Source of the DNA: Salegentibacter sp.
GTDB taxonomy: Bacteria > Bacteroidota > Bacteroidia > Flavobacteriales > Flavobacteriaceae
Length of the DNA: 64,000 bases
NCBI GenBank assembly: GCA_017795085.1
Contig: CP051246.1
Location: 4,590,514 to 4,654,513 of the forward strand
Direction: 5' to 3'
The position numbers were made by a program, and so were the translations under genes. Numbering within the stretch: the stretch's first letter is position 1; every line of letters starts with the position of its first letter. The notes under the pieces were generated by a model. The model was not told where the DNA came from. It made no database searches and saw only the letters and a program-made list of their open reading frames with translations. This document shows positions 1-7,174 of the stretch, piece after piece.

Positions 1-96
1 CTTTTCATAGGATACGTAGTTGGTTCAGAAAATGTTTAGAGCTTGCAGGGATACCATATCTGGGCACAGGACAAGGCCCCCGGATCCATGATCTTA
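1..96 (+). pseudogene. ritB-like tyrosine recombinase, 5' portion before the insertion
   Basis: The frame is open from the window edge and reads RSWFRKCLELAG, then GTGQGPRIHDL, where it is broken at the catalytic box by the inserted element. The continuation RHTFAVRSLGKMAD lies at 3560 onward. The best relative in the window is the inner ritB (1449-2399), which has RSWVQVNFRELW at the same place. The catalytic His of the HxxR motif is on this side of the break and the Arg on the other, so the product should be inactive. The start codon lies outside the window. Confidence 0.8.
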
Positions 97-147
97 GTTA
101 TCCAAACAAAAATAAAATCCAAACCTTTAAGTGTAATTACTTGATTT
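97..147 (+). repeat. Left terminal inverted repeat of the inner RIT element
   Basis: This repeat matches the reverse complement of 3480-3530 at 48 of 51 positions. It holds two direct copies of ATCCAAAC (100-107 and 117-124, 17-bp period), which are probable recombinase-binding half sites. Weaker similarity continues to about 183 (a GGTGTGGATTTTT segment answering GGTTTGGATAAATT on the other side). Confidence 0.9.
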
Positions 148-222
148 TTAGCCAACAAAATAAATATAGGTGTGGATTTTTAATCTAAATTGTATGCTTC
201 ACTAAAAGAAGTAAAAACAATT

Positions 223-1452
223 ATGGATGTACAAAATTTACGGGAAAAGTATCCCCTACTCATTACATTTCTAGAAGAAAACCAATACTCTCGAAATTAT
301 ATTGGATGTTTTAAAAGGGAGATAAAATGTATTCTTTCCAAAGCAAAATCTGAAAAGTGGAACTCCTACACCGATGTCTACCTATTTCATACAAAAAGAA
401 CCAAGTCTATTTCTGTTCTTCAAGAAAAACGAGGAATTATTGGTGCTATTGCAAGGTTTGACTTAGAAAATATCTATCCTGATAGATCGTATAAAAGCCC
501 AATATTCAAGAAAACGGCTTATGATCTTTTGTCTGAGGAATTTAAAGCTGTGATCACGACCTATTGTAGTGTGGAAAGAAAGAAAGGTAAAAAGGAAGAT
601 ACTATTTATACTGAATCACATAATGCGACAAGCTTTCTATTGTCATTGCAGGAGGATAATATTTTTTCACTGATAGCTATCACGGAAAAAGCGGTGTTGG
701 ACACCTTCTATCAAAATGGTAAGCTACGCAGAGGCTGTTCCTATAAAAAGAATATTGCAGCCGTGATCAAAGCCTGTATCCCTTATTTCCCAAACAATAT
801 TTGTGCTACAGTTTTGTCTTACCTACCGGCCCTTCGTGAAAGAAGAAAAAACATACAATACCTTACCAAAGAAGAAACTTCTAAAATCAAGACGGTATTA
901 ACCGGCATGAATTCATCCCTTAGTTTGCGTGATAAAGCTATCGGTTTACTTGCTTTTTATACTGGTTTACGCTCCTGTGATATTGCAGGGTTAGTACTAT
1001 CCGATATTGATTGGAATAGCGACCTTATTCATATAAGGCAACAGAAAACAGAAGTTCCTCTCACTTTACCGCTCAGGGCAATAGTTGGTAATGCAATCTA
1101 TGAATATCTTATAAACGAAAGGCCAGAGACGAAATGTCAGAATGTTTTTCTAACCCAAGTTCATCCATTTATAAAACTACAGAGTGGAAGCCTGTATAGT
1201 ATTTCCATGCAAATCATGAAAGCAGGAAACATTAGAACAAATCCCGGAGACAGAAAAGGTTTTCATCTCTTTCGACACCATATGGCAATCTCATTGCTAG
1301 AAAATGGGATTTCACAGCCAGTTATCAGTCAGACCATGGGGCACCAATCACCCGCTTCTCTACATCCATATCTGAGTGCCGATTTTTTACATTTGAAAGA
1401 ATGTTCACTAAGTATTGAGAATTTTCCAATTCAGAAGGAGGTGTTGTTATGA
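223..1452 (+). CDS. RIT element tyrosine recombinase A
   Basis: Phage-integrase family (tyrosine recombinase), first gene of the trio. The C-terminal catalytic domain shows Arg250 in TGLRSCDIAGL, the HxxR box His348-Leu-Phe-Arg351-His, GH in MGHQSP, and a probable nucleophile Tyr383 in HPYLSAD. The N-terminal half would be the DNA-binding SAM-like domain. An ATG at 223 is chosen; an in-frame TTG at 190 would add 11 residues but sits against the end of the inverted repeat. The stop overlaps the next start by 4 bp (ATGA), implying translational coupling. Its role, shared with B and C, is presumably insertion and excision of the element; the division of labour in the trio is not known from sequence. 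Confidence 0.85.
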   Translation: MDVQNLREKYPLLITFLEENQYSRNYIGCFKREIKCILSKAKSEKWNSYTDVYLFHTKRTKSISVLQEKRGIIGAIARFDLENIYPDRSYKSPIFKKTAYDLLSEEFKAVITTYCSVERKKGKKEDTIYTESHNATSFLLSLQEDNIFSLIAITEKAVLDTFYQNGKLRRGCSYKKNIAAVIKACIPYFPNNICATVLSYLPALRERRKNIQYLTKEETSKIKTVLTGMNSSLSLRDKAIGLLAFYTGLRSCDIAGLVLSDIDWNSDLIHIRQQKTEVPLTLPLRAIVGNAIYEYLINERPETKCQNVFLTQVHPFIKLQSGSLYSISMQIMKAGNIRTNPGDRKGFHLFRHHMAISLLENGISQPVISQTMGHQSPASLHPYLSADFLHLKECSLSIENFPIQKEVLL

Positions 1453-2399
1453 GTAAATATCAATCCCCAGCAGGTCCACTTATCGAAGAATATATTTTTT
1501 ATCGAAGAGCATCCGATTATTGGAATGAATCGTCTTACGGGGCGACCCTACTTATCTTTGACAGGTATTGTTTGAAAACGTACCCACATGCTCAAGTCCT
1601 CTCTCAAGAAATGGTTGATACATGGTGCAGCAAACGTGACACGGAAAAAAACAACTCTTGCAGGTCACGTATTTATCCCGTCATCAGTTTTCTCAAGTAT
1701 CTTAAGAGTCGAGATAAAATAGATATTGTGGTGCCAGAACTACCATATAGAACGCCAAGAACCTATATTCCTCATGCTTTCACAAACAAAGAACTATTAG
1801 AATTCTTCAAGGCCTGTGATACTATTACCGGAACCCGGACTGAGGAGCAGCGGGCTAGAAAAGTCACCATTCCGGTATTCTTCCGTTTATTATATAGCAG
1901 CGGAATTAGAACCACTGAAGCCAGGTTGCTAAAAGTAGAAGATGTGGATCTTAAGGATGGTGTACTAAATATTCGGTATTCTAAAGGTTATGACCAGCAC
2001 TTTGTAGTTCTCCATGATAGCATGCTCGAACTTATGAGAGCGTTCGACAAAGCTATCAGCCAAATCTACACCAACCGCATTTATTTTTTTTCAGCCCGTA
2101 AAAATAAATGCCATAAACGTAGCTGGGTTCAGGTGAATTTCAGAGAATTATGGGACAAAAAAAATACCGCTTACGCCACAGCATATCAGCTTCGGCATCA
2201 CTATGCAACAGAAAATATTAATCGTTGGATAGGAGAAGGTATGGAGTTTCATTCAAAATTCCTGTACTTGAGCAAAAGCATGGGACATAGCGTTTTAGAG
2301 AGCACTAAATATTACTATTCACTGACCCCGGGGCTTTCTGATGTGATACAAGACAAAACCAATGACTCCTTTAACAACATAATTCCAGATTCAAAATGA
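1449..2399 (+). CDS. RIT element tyrosine recombinase B
   Basis: Second gene of the trio, 316 residues, overlapping both neighbours by 4 bp. The catalytic domain is recognisable by Arg154 in SGIRTTEARLL, Arg249 in QLRHHYAT, MGHSVLESTKYYY with the nucleophile region, and a family-like C-terminus. The residue in the His position of the HxxR motif is Tyr246 (AYQLRHH), whereas the homologous outer copy has the usual His (IHDLRH). It could be a catalytically altered partner, or the Tyr may be normal for this B subgroup. The outer-element homologue is the gene this element interrupts. Confidence 0.83.
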   Translation: MSKYQSPAGPLIEEYIFYRRASDYWNESSYGATLLIFDRYCLKTYPHAQVLSQEMVDTWCSKRDTEKNNSCRSRIYPVISFLKYLKSRDKIDIVVPELPYRTPRTYIPHAFTNKELLEFFKACDTITGTRTEEQRARKVTIPVFFRLLYSSGIRTTEARLLKVEDVDLKDGVLNIRYSKGYDQHFVVLHDSMLELMRAFDKAISQIYTNRIYFFSARKNKCHKRSWVQVNFRELWDKKNTAYATAYQLRHHYATENINRWIGEGMEFHSKFLYLSKSMGHSVLESTKYYYSLTPGLSDVIQDKTNDSFNNIIPDSK

Positions 2400-3445
2400 A
2401 AAAATCAAACCAAGAGGCTCATGTGATTGCCTATTACATCCACAGCTGGCTAAAGGAGTATACGCTAACCTTTAAATCAAATAGTTCACATACGATAAAA
2501 TCCTATTCCCAGACACTATCTTTATTCATTAATTTCTTGGAAGTAGAGAAGAAAGTGAAGCCTTCAGACTTCTGCTCTAAATACTTCGCTCGGGATTACA
2601 TAGAACAGTGGATTTTATGGTTGAAAAACCACAGAGATAACAGCCCTGAAACCTGTAATAATCGGTTGGCATCATTAAGAGCATTCTTGAAATACCTCGG
2701 TAGTAAGGAGATCTCCTTCTTGCATTTATCATTAGAGGCTGCTCAAATCCTTCGCCAAAAGACGATTAGAAAAAAAGTAAATGGCATGAGCAAGAAAGCG
2801 GTTCAAGCCTTAATGAGCGTTCCAGATATTTCTACAAAGACGGGCCGAAGGGACCTGGTATTCCTTATTGTGCTCTACAACACAGCGGTAAGAATAGACG
2901 AAATATTATCAATAAAACTTAAATATTTGCATTTGGAGACCATTAAGCCTTATGTAACAGTTATTGGAAAAGGAAATAAAATCCGGACCCTTTATCTTTT
3001 ACCAAGAGCGGTCGAACATTTAAAGAAATACCTGGATGAATTTCACGCTGTGAAATATCCTGATTCGTACTTGTTTTATTCCAGAAATACAGGTGTCAAA
3101 GGCAAGATGAGCCAAGTAGCTGTAGACAAGCAATTAAAAAAGTACGCCCTATGTGCCCATGCTATTTGTGATGAAGTACCGCTTAAATTACATGCTCATC
3201 AGATTCGTCATGCAAAAGCGTCACATTGGTTGGAAGATGGCATGAATATCGTACAAATTTCTTTCTTACTCGGGCACGCTAATATTCAAACAACGATGGC
3301 GTATTTGGACATTACCACCGAGCAAGAAGCCAAAGCTCTGGCAACTTTAGAAGATGAAGGCAAAAAAGAGATATCAAAGAAATGGAAGTCTAATTTAAGT
3401 AAGCTCTCCTCATTTTGTGGAGTAAATGAAATACAAAAGAAGTGA
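2396..3445 (+). CDS. RIT element tyrosine recombinase C
   Basis: Third gene of the trio, 349 residues. The N-terminal SAM-like core-binding domain is about residues 10-105 (SSHTIKSYSQTLSLFINFLE), followed by the catalytic domain with Arg166 (TAVRIDEIL), His268-Gln-Ile-Arg271-His, GHANIQTT and nucleophile Tyr303 (AYLDI). All canonical catalytic residues are present. It is closely similar in layout to the outer ritC at 3768-4781 (shared RRDL, IGKG, IQTT segments), which shows that the two elements belong to one family. The right inverted repeat starts directly after the stop. Confidence 0.86.
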   Translation: MKKSNQEAHVIAYYIHSWLKEYTLTFKSNSSHTIKSYSQTLSLFINFLEVEKKVKPSDFCSKYFARDYIEQWILWLKNHRDNSPETCNNRLASLRAFLKYLGSKEISFLHLSLEAAQILRQKTIRKKVNGMSKKAVQALMSVPDISTKTGRRDLVFLIVLYNTAVRIDEILSIKLKYLHLETIKPYVTVIGKGNKIRTLYLLPRAVEHLKKYLDEFHAVKYPDSYLFYSRNTGVKGKMSQVAVDKQLKKYALCAHAICDEVPLKLHAHQIRHAKASHWLEDGMNIVQISFLLGHANIQTTMAYLDITTEQEAKALATLEDEGKKEISKKWKSNLSKLSSFCGVNEIQKK

Positions 3446-3446
3446 A

Positions 3447-3530
3447 TTTATCCAAACCTTTATTAATTGTATAGCCTTTAAATCAGGTGATTATACTTAA
3501 AGGTTTGGATTTTATTTTTGTTTGGATAAC
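3447..3530 (-). repeat. Right terminal inverted repeat of the inner RIT element
   Basis: The strong part is 3480-3530 (reverse complement of 97-147, 3 mismatches). It contains inverted copies of the half site, GTTTGGAT at 3503-3510 and 3520-3527, again with a 17-bp period, and one forward copy ATCCAAAC at 3450-3457 next to the ritC stop. The symmetry with the left end is nearly complete. Confidence 0.9.
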
Positions 3531-3561
3531 AGGTAAAATCCAAACGTTTGGATTTTCTTAG
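3520..3561. other. Composite recombination site at the right end of the inner RIT element
   Basis: GTTTGGAT (3520-3527) and ATCCAAAC (3538-3545) are separated by 10 bp. A further GTTTGGAT (3546-3553) abuts directly, making a perfect 22-bp palindrome at 3535-3556 (half AAAATCCAAAC). The third arm is followed by the TCTTAG crossover hexamer (3556-3561) and target DNA. In a circular intermediate this arm, with spacer TTTCTTAGTT, would face ATCCAAAC of the left end. This has the layout of two adjacent 26-bp tyrosine-recombinase core sites. Confidence 0.65.
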
Positions 3562-3781
3562 ACATACATTTGCAGTCAGGTCTCTGGGAAAGATGGCAGA
3601 TACAGGAATGGATCTATACGTATCACTGCCTATACTGTCCAATTATCTTGGTCATCAGTCCATTGAGTCAACCAATCACTACGTAAGACTTACAGCTTCT
3701 ATATTCCCAGACCTTATCAATGATATGGACAGAAGCTGTATTGATGTCTTCCCAAAATTCAGCTGCTATGAAACCGACTGA
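3548..3781 (+). pseudogene. ritB-like tyrosine recombinase, 3' portion after the insertion
   Basis: The continuation of the gene broken at position 96 resumes at the Arg of the catalytic box (RHTFAVRSLGKMAD), followed by YLGHQSIESTNHYVRL with the nucleophile Tyr, and ends at a TGA 14 bp inside the next gene. The frame happens to be open from a TTG at 3548 within the palindrome, so a short fragment could be translated, but it would lack the core-binding domain and the first catalytic residues. It is alignable with the end of the inner ritB (LRHHYATEN, MGHSVLESTKYY). Confidence 0.8.
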
Positions 3782-4781
3782 TTTTTCTAGGTATATCTCT
3801 GATTTTTTATCAAGGTACCTTACAGATGAAAGAGGTGCTTCCATAAACACCATAAATGCGTACCGGGACACTTTTGTATTGCTGCTCAACTTTATGGAGA
3901 CCCAGCAGCAAATAAAGCTGGAGAAGTTGACCTTGAAAGATATTGACAAGAACACTGTCATTGCGTTCTTGGAGTGGATACAATCTAAACGAGGCTGCAG
4001 TGTTGCCACGCGTAATTTACGATTGGCTGCCATACATTCCTTCTACAGATACTTACAGTATCAGAATTTAGATGTCATTTACGAGTGTCAAAAGATACTT
4101 GCCATAAAATCCAAAAAGCTTCCAAAAGAAACAATGGTGTATCTTACGGTTGAAGGTATCAAATCGTTATTGAAACAACCGGATACTACAACAAAGAGAG
4201 GTAGACGGGACTTGGCTTTGTTGTCGTTGATGTATGACACAGGTGCGAGAGTTCAGGAAATTATTGACCTTACGCCATCAATGCTGCACCTTGGAAGTCC
4301 TTCCTCAATTAAAATTATTGGTAAAGGCGACAAAGCACGATTGGTTCCGATGATTGAAGCACAAACGGTCCACTTGAATAACTACATCAGGGAATATCAA
4401 ATGGACCGTCCCGAAAAAATGTTGCACCCTCTTTTTACCAATAGTAGAAAAGAAAAACTGACACGTTCGGGAATCACCTATATCTTGAGGAAATATGTTA
4501 TAAACGCAAGGAAAACAGATCCATCTGTAATCCCTAAAAACATGAGTTGCCATTCATTGCGCCACTCAAAAGCGATGCATTTACTGCAAGCAGGGGTCAA
4601 TCTTGTATATATCCGTGACATTCTGGGACATGTGTCCATACAGACCACGGAAATCTATGCACGGGCCGACTCTAAACAGAAGCGATTGGCTCTGGAAAAA
4701 GCATATGTGGATGTAAGCCCCAAAGAAGAACCTGATTGGGCAAACAATCAGAATCTAATCGATTGGCTCAAGAAGTTCTAA
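3768..4781 (+). CDS. Tyrosine recombinase C of the outer RIT element
   Basis: 337 residues from an ATG at 3768 that overlaps the ritB fragment by 14 bp, so the longer reading from 3720 is less likely. Core-binding domain NTINAYRDTFVLLLNF, then the catalytic domain with Arg161 (TGARVQEII), His262-Ser-Leu-Arg265-His, GHVSIQTT and nucleophile Tyr297 (EIYARAD). All catalytic residues are intact. It is homologous to the inner ritC. Because its ritB partner is broken, the outer element is probably immobile unless helped in trans by another copy. Confidence 0.83.
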   Translation: MKPTDFSRYISDFLSRYLTDERGASINTINAYRDTFVLLLNFMETQQQIKLEKLTLKDIDKNTVIAFLEWIQSKRGCSVATRNLRLAAIHSFYRYLQYQNLDVIYECQKILAIKSKKLPKETMVYLTVEGIKSLLKQPDTTTKRGRRDLALLSLMYDTGARVQEIIDLTPSMLHLGSPSSIKIIGKGDKARLVPMIEAQTVHLNNYIREYQMDRPEKMLHPLFTNSRKEKLTRSGITYILRKYVINARKTDPSVIPKNMSCHSLRHSKAMHLLQAGVNLVYIRDILGHVSIQTTEIYARADSKQKRLALEKAYVDVSPKEEPDWANNQNLIDWLKKF

Positions 4782-4785
4782 TAAT

Positions 4786-4895
4786 ATTATGTAGAGTAAT
4801 CTTTGATATAACTCAATAAAAATGTGCTGTTCAATGGATTACTCTACATAATAATTTACTCTACATAATGGCTATTATGCAAAGCTTTGCATAAT
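4786..4895. repeat. Right end of the outer RIT element: inverted repeats plus 22-bp palindrome
   Basis: ATTATGTAGAGTAATC (4786-4801) recurs inverted at 4837-4852, and TTACTCTACATAAT recurs at 4856-4869. After 4 bp there is a perfect 22-bp palindrome at 4874-4895 (half ATTATGCAAAG). The order (forward copy, two inverted copies, 4-bp gap, palindrome, target) matches the right end of the inner element although the sequences differ. CTCTACAT and ATGCAAAG flank a 10-bp spacer here, as GTTTGGAT and ATCCAAAC do in the inner element. Confidence 0.75.
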
Positions 4896-4898
4896 TTT

Positions 4899-5057
4899 CA
4901 TAATCACCCGTCGGGTACTTTGCTGGCCAGTGAACCCGATAAACAACTTACCCGAAAACTCAAAATAGCCGCACAAAGCCTGGACATTAAAGTACTGGAT
5001 CACGTAATTGTGACTGAAAACTCCTATTTTAGCTTTGCCGATGAAGGTGTGCTTTAA
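4899..5057 (+). pseudogene. radC: radC 3' fragment (JAB-domain protein)
   Basis: Fifty-two codons starting at the metal-binding motif HNHPSG, with the downstream Asp (ASEPDKQL), then KVLDHVIVTENSYFSFADEG and a stop. This is the C-terminal third of RadC, a JAB/MPN-fold protein widespread in bacteria. The upstream part is replaced by the outer RIT element end, and the first motif His falls three bases after the palindrome. No start codon or RBS supports an independent gene. The rest of radC should lie left of the outer element, outside the window. Confidence 0.85.
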
Positions 5058-5063
5058 AATATA

Positions 5064-5083
5064 GTGTTGAAAAAAGTCAACAC
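5064..5083 (+). terminator. Hairpin after the radC remnant
   Basis: GTGTTGA and TCAACAC form a 7-bp stem around an AAAAAG loop just after the radC stop. There is no strong T-run behind it, so termination would be weak. The remaining spacer to 5147 shows nothing else recognisable. Confidence 0.4.
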
Positions 5084-5147
5084 TAATCAGGTAAGCTCAA
5101 AAATGGCAAATGTACTTACTTTAAACCTTGAACCTTAGTTTCTCGAT

Positions 5148-6437
5148 ATGCTGCTGATTTATACTCAAAAGATTACCCCGCGAATCATCTATATTTTTAA
5201 GCATATTTGTACTAATATGTTGGGAATTCCCGTGCGTTTCACTTCTAAAATTGAAGAATTTATCGCTCACGACGGCCTTAAATTATCTTACGGGAAACAA
5301 GCATTGGGGAACGAACTTTTTATTCAGAATAATGGGCTTCTACAGGAACAGGGGCTTTCTGAAGTTGAGATTAAGGTACAACCCTGGGGAGGGACGTTTT
5401 GCTTTTTTCCAGCCACCGAAAGTAGTGCATTGCCTTTTGATATTTTTGCAGCTTCTTTTTATTTACTTAGCCGGTACGAAGAATATCAACCTCACGTAAA
5501 AGATGAACAGGGGCGTTTTCCGGCTTCAGAAAGTTTAGCGGGACAGGAAGGCTTTTTGGAAAGTCCCGTCATTGATATTTGGGCATTAAATTTTAAGCAG
5601 GTTTTGGAAGCGCGTTTTTCAAATTTGGATTTGAATTCACGTAAATTTTCAGTACAAAGTATTATAACAGTTGAGTATGCTTTTAATTATAAAAATAAAG
5701 GCTTTGTACGAAGTTTGGGAGGTGGGTTTTTGGATGTTTTCCGACTTCAGTTTAGTAAAATTTTAGATAGGTTGCAGGTGGTTTTACATTTGAAAAAAGA
5801 TCCTTTTCATGTGTATGAAGAACTTATAGAACTGATAAAAAAACATAGAATAGATTTGCTGTTTCTTTTTCAATTAAGCAATTTTTCAGTACACGACCGA
5901 AATATAAACCCCAACCGGATGCCACACCGGGTGGTGATAAAATCGGTGGCAGATTATACACAAGTAGGGTCTATTTTTGGATATTACGCAGTAGATAATA
6001 TTAAGGTATTACGGCAGGAGAAAAGAAAGATGGAAGAAATTGTCCATTCGCCTCTCCAGGCAGGGATGAACTTTAAATACAATCTGAAATTGCCCGATTA
6101 TTACAATAACCTGTGCGAACTTGAAATTTTTAATGATTATTCCATGGGCTATTCCCAAACGCCGGGTTTTAGGGCCGGTACCTGTAGTCCCTTTTTGTTT
6201 TATGATATCAATACAGAAATTACCACGCCTTTAGTGGTGCATCCGTATGCTTTTAATTCAAATATTTTTAGTGATGTTTCGCCTGAAAAACTGAAAAATC
6301 AGATAGGGAAAATGCTGCAAGAGGTAAAAAATACCGGAGGAACTTTTAAGGCAGTTTTTAAGAATGATGATTTTTCTGAATATTCAAATAAAGCGCTCTA
6401 TTATTCACTTTTGAAACAAATTCATGGTATTCAATAA
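5148..6437 (+). CDS. Polysaccharide deacetylase-like family protein
   Basis: 429 residues, recognised from the typical flavobacterial pairing with a YjjG nucleotidase and from segments such as PFDIFAASFYLLSRYEEY and the C-terminal GFRAGTCSPFLFYD and VVHPYAFN, which resemble the NodB-fold polysaccharide deacetylases of this phylum. The segment where that family usually has an Asp pair reads IITVEYAFNYKNKG, so catalytic metal binding may be lost. No signal peptide is evident. It overlaps the next gene by 14 bp, implying co-translation. Function in the cell is unknown; a role in envelope glycan handling is inference. Confidence 0.6.
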   Translation: MLLIYTQKITPRIIYIFKHICTNMLGIPVRFTSKIEEFIAHDGLKLSYGKQALGNELFIQNNGLLQEQGLSEVEIKVQPWGGTFCFFPATESSALPFDIFAASFYLLSRYEEYQPHVKDEQGRFPASESLAGQEGFLESPVIDIWALNFKQVLEARFSNLDLNSRKFSVQSIITVEYAFNYKNKGFVRSLGGGFLDVFRLQFSKILDRLQVVLHLKKDPFHVYEELIELIKKHRIDLLFLFQLSNFSVHDRNINPNRMPHRVVIKSVADYTQVGSIFGYYAVDNIKVLRQEKRKMEEIVHSPLQAGMNFKYNLKLPDYYNNLCELEIFNDYSMGYSQTPGFRAGTCSPFLFYDINTEITTPLVVHPYAFNSNIFSDVSPEKLKNQIGKMLQEVKNTGGTFKAVFKNDDFSEYSNKALYYSLLKQIHGIQ

Positions 6438-7113
6438 CATTCAACATATCTATTTTGACCTGGATCATACACTTTGGGATTTTGATAAAAATTCAGCCCT
6501 TGCTTTTAAAGCAGTGTTTCAAAAACACGAAATAAGTATCTCGGTTGAAGATTTTCTCGAAGCTTATATTCCTATAAATTTAGGGTATTGGAAATCTTAT
6601 CAAGAGGATAAGGTTTCTAAAGAGAAGCTTAGATTTGGCCGTTTAAAGGATAGTTTTGATATGCTTAAGATAAGTGCTGGGGAAAATATAATAAATGCTA
6701 TGTCTGAAGACTATATTGATTTTTTGCCTGATAATAATTTTTTGCTTGCCGGGAGTAAGGAGTTGTTGACATATCTTCAGAATAAATATGTCCTTCATAT
6801 TATTACCAACGGCTTTGAAGAAGTGCAGTATAAAAAATTAAGAAATGCAGGAATAAGCAATTTTTTTAAAACCGTGACCACTTCAGAAGAAGCCGGGGTG
6901 AAGAAACCCAATCGGTTAATATTTGAGACCGCCCTTCAAAAATCTGCTGCAAATCCAGCAAATAGTTTGATGATTGGCGATAATCTTGAAGCCGATGTGT
7001 ATGGTGCGCGTGATTTTGGAATGCATCACATTTTTTTTGATTATTATGGGAAAAAAGAAAAGATAGATGTTATGCGTATTGAAACGTTAAATGAGCTTCA
7101 GTCTTACTTATAG
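6424..7113 (+). CDS. yjjG: YjjG-family noncanonical pyrimidine nucleotidase (HAD)
   Basis: 229-residue HAD-superfamily phosphatase. Motif I is YFDLDHTLWDFD with the nucleophile Asp and the acid/base Asp two residues on. The cap follows, then ITNGFEEVQ (motif II), VKKPNRLIF with the motif III Lys, and MIGDNLEADVYGA (motif IV). The DHTLWDF variant is characteristic of the YjjG subgroup, which dephosphorylates noncanonical pyrimidine nucleotides. It overlaps the upstream gene by 14 bp. A soluble cytoplasmic enzyme. Confidence 0.85.
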   Translation: MVFNNIQHIYFDLDHTLWDFDKNSALAFKAVFQKHEISISVEDFLEAYIPINLGYWKSYQEDKVSKEKLRFGRLKDSFDMLKISAGENIINAMSEDYIDFLPDNNFLLAGSKELLTYLQNKYVLHIITNGFEEVQYKKLRNAGISNFFKTVTTSEEAGVKKPNRLIFETALQKSAANPANSLMIGDNLEADVYGARDFGMHHIFFDYYGKKEKIDVMRIETLNELQSYL

Positions 7114-7174
7114 CAATAATCTTTTGTTAATTTAGGTGGTTTGGTGGGGAACTTTATACAAATAACACAAAATT

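Larger units (their letters stand above)
92..3561 (+). mobile_element. Complete RIT element inserted in the outer ritB
   Basis: Three tyrosine recombinase genes overlap by 4 bp each (ATGA junctions at 1449-1452 and 2396-2399), the hallmark of recombinase-in-trio elements. They lie between long imperfect inverted repeats (97-147 against 3480-3530, 48 of 51 positions identical, with weaker similarity extending about 30 bp inward). TCTTAG occurs at 92-97 and 3556-3561. Joining the flanks at that hexamer fuses RIHDL to RHTFAVRS, the catalytic HxxRH box of a tyrosine recombinase, and restores its reading frame. No cargo gene is present. The near-identical repeats and open frames suggest a recent insertion. 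Confidence 0.87.
1..4902 (+). mobile_element. Outer RIT (recombinase-in-trio) element, right part; interrupted by a second RIT element
   Basis: What remains in the window is a split ritB-like recombinase (1-96 plus 3548-3781), an intact ritC-like recombinase (3768-4781) and a right end at about 4786-4902. The right end carries inverted and direct copies of ATTATGTAGAGTAATC (4786-4801, inverted at 4837-4852, partial at 4856-4869) and a perfect 22-bp palindrome at 4874-4895. Immediately beyond lies the 3' end of radC, which begins at the HNHPSG motif, so the element interrupts radC. The left end and ritA-like gene should lie upstream of the window. The RIT assignment rests on the B-C gene order, overlapping frames and homology to the trio inserted inside it. 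Confidence 0.75.

Noticed and set aside
190..222. Longer start (TTG) for ritA
   Set aside because: The ATG at 223 is a better start and the TTG lies against the inner edge of the inverted repeat.
3548..3781. Independent small recombinase gene
   Set aside because: It is the 3' part of the gene split at position 96; joining at TCTTAG restores one frame.
3668..4033. Minus-strand open frame across the outer ritB/ritC
   Set aside because: A shadow of the recombinase coding on the other strand, with no RBS or family.
1..4781. Tn554-type (TnpA/B/C) transposon
   Set aside because: All the genes are tyrosine recombinases with ATGA overlaps and long terminal inverted repeats, while Tn554 has a different third protein and no inverted repeats; RIT fits better.
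5251..5499. Second open frame inside the deacetylase-like gene
   Set aside because: Out-of-frame shadow of the 5148-6437 gene.
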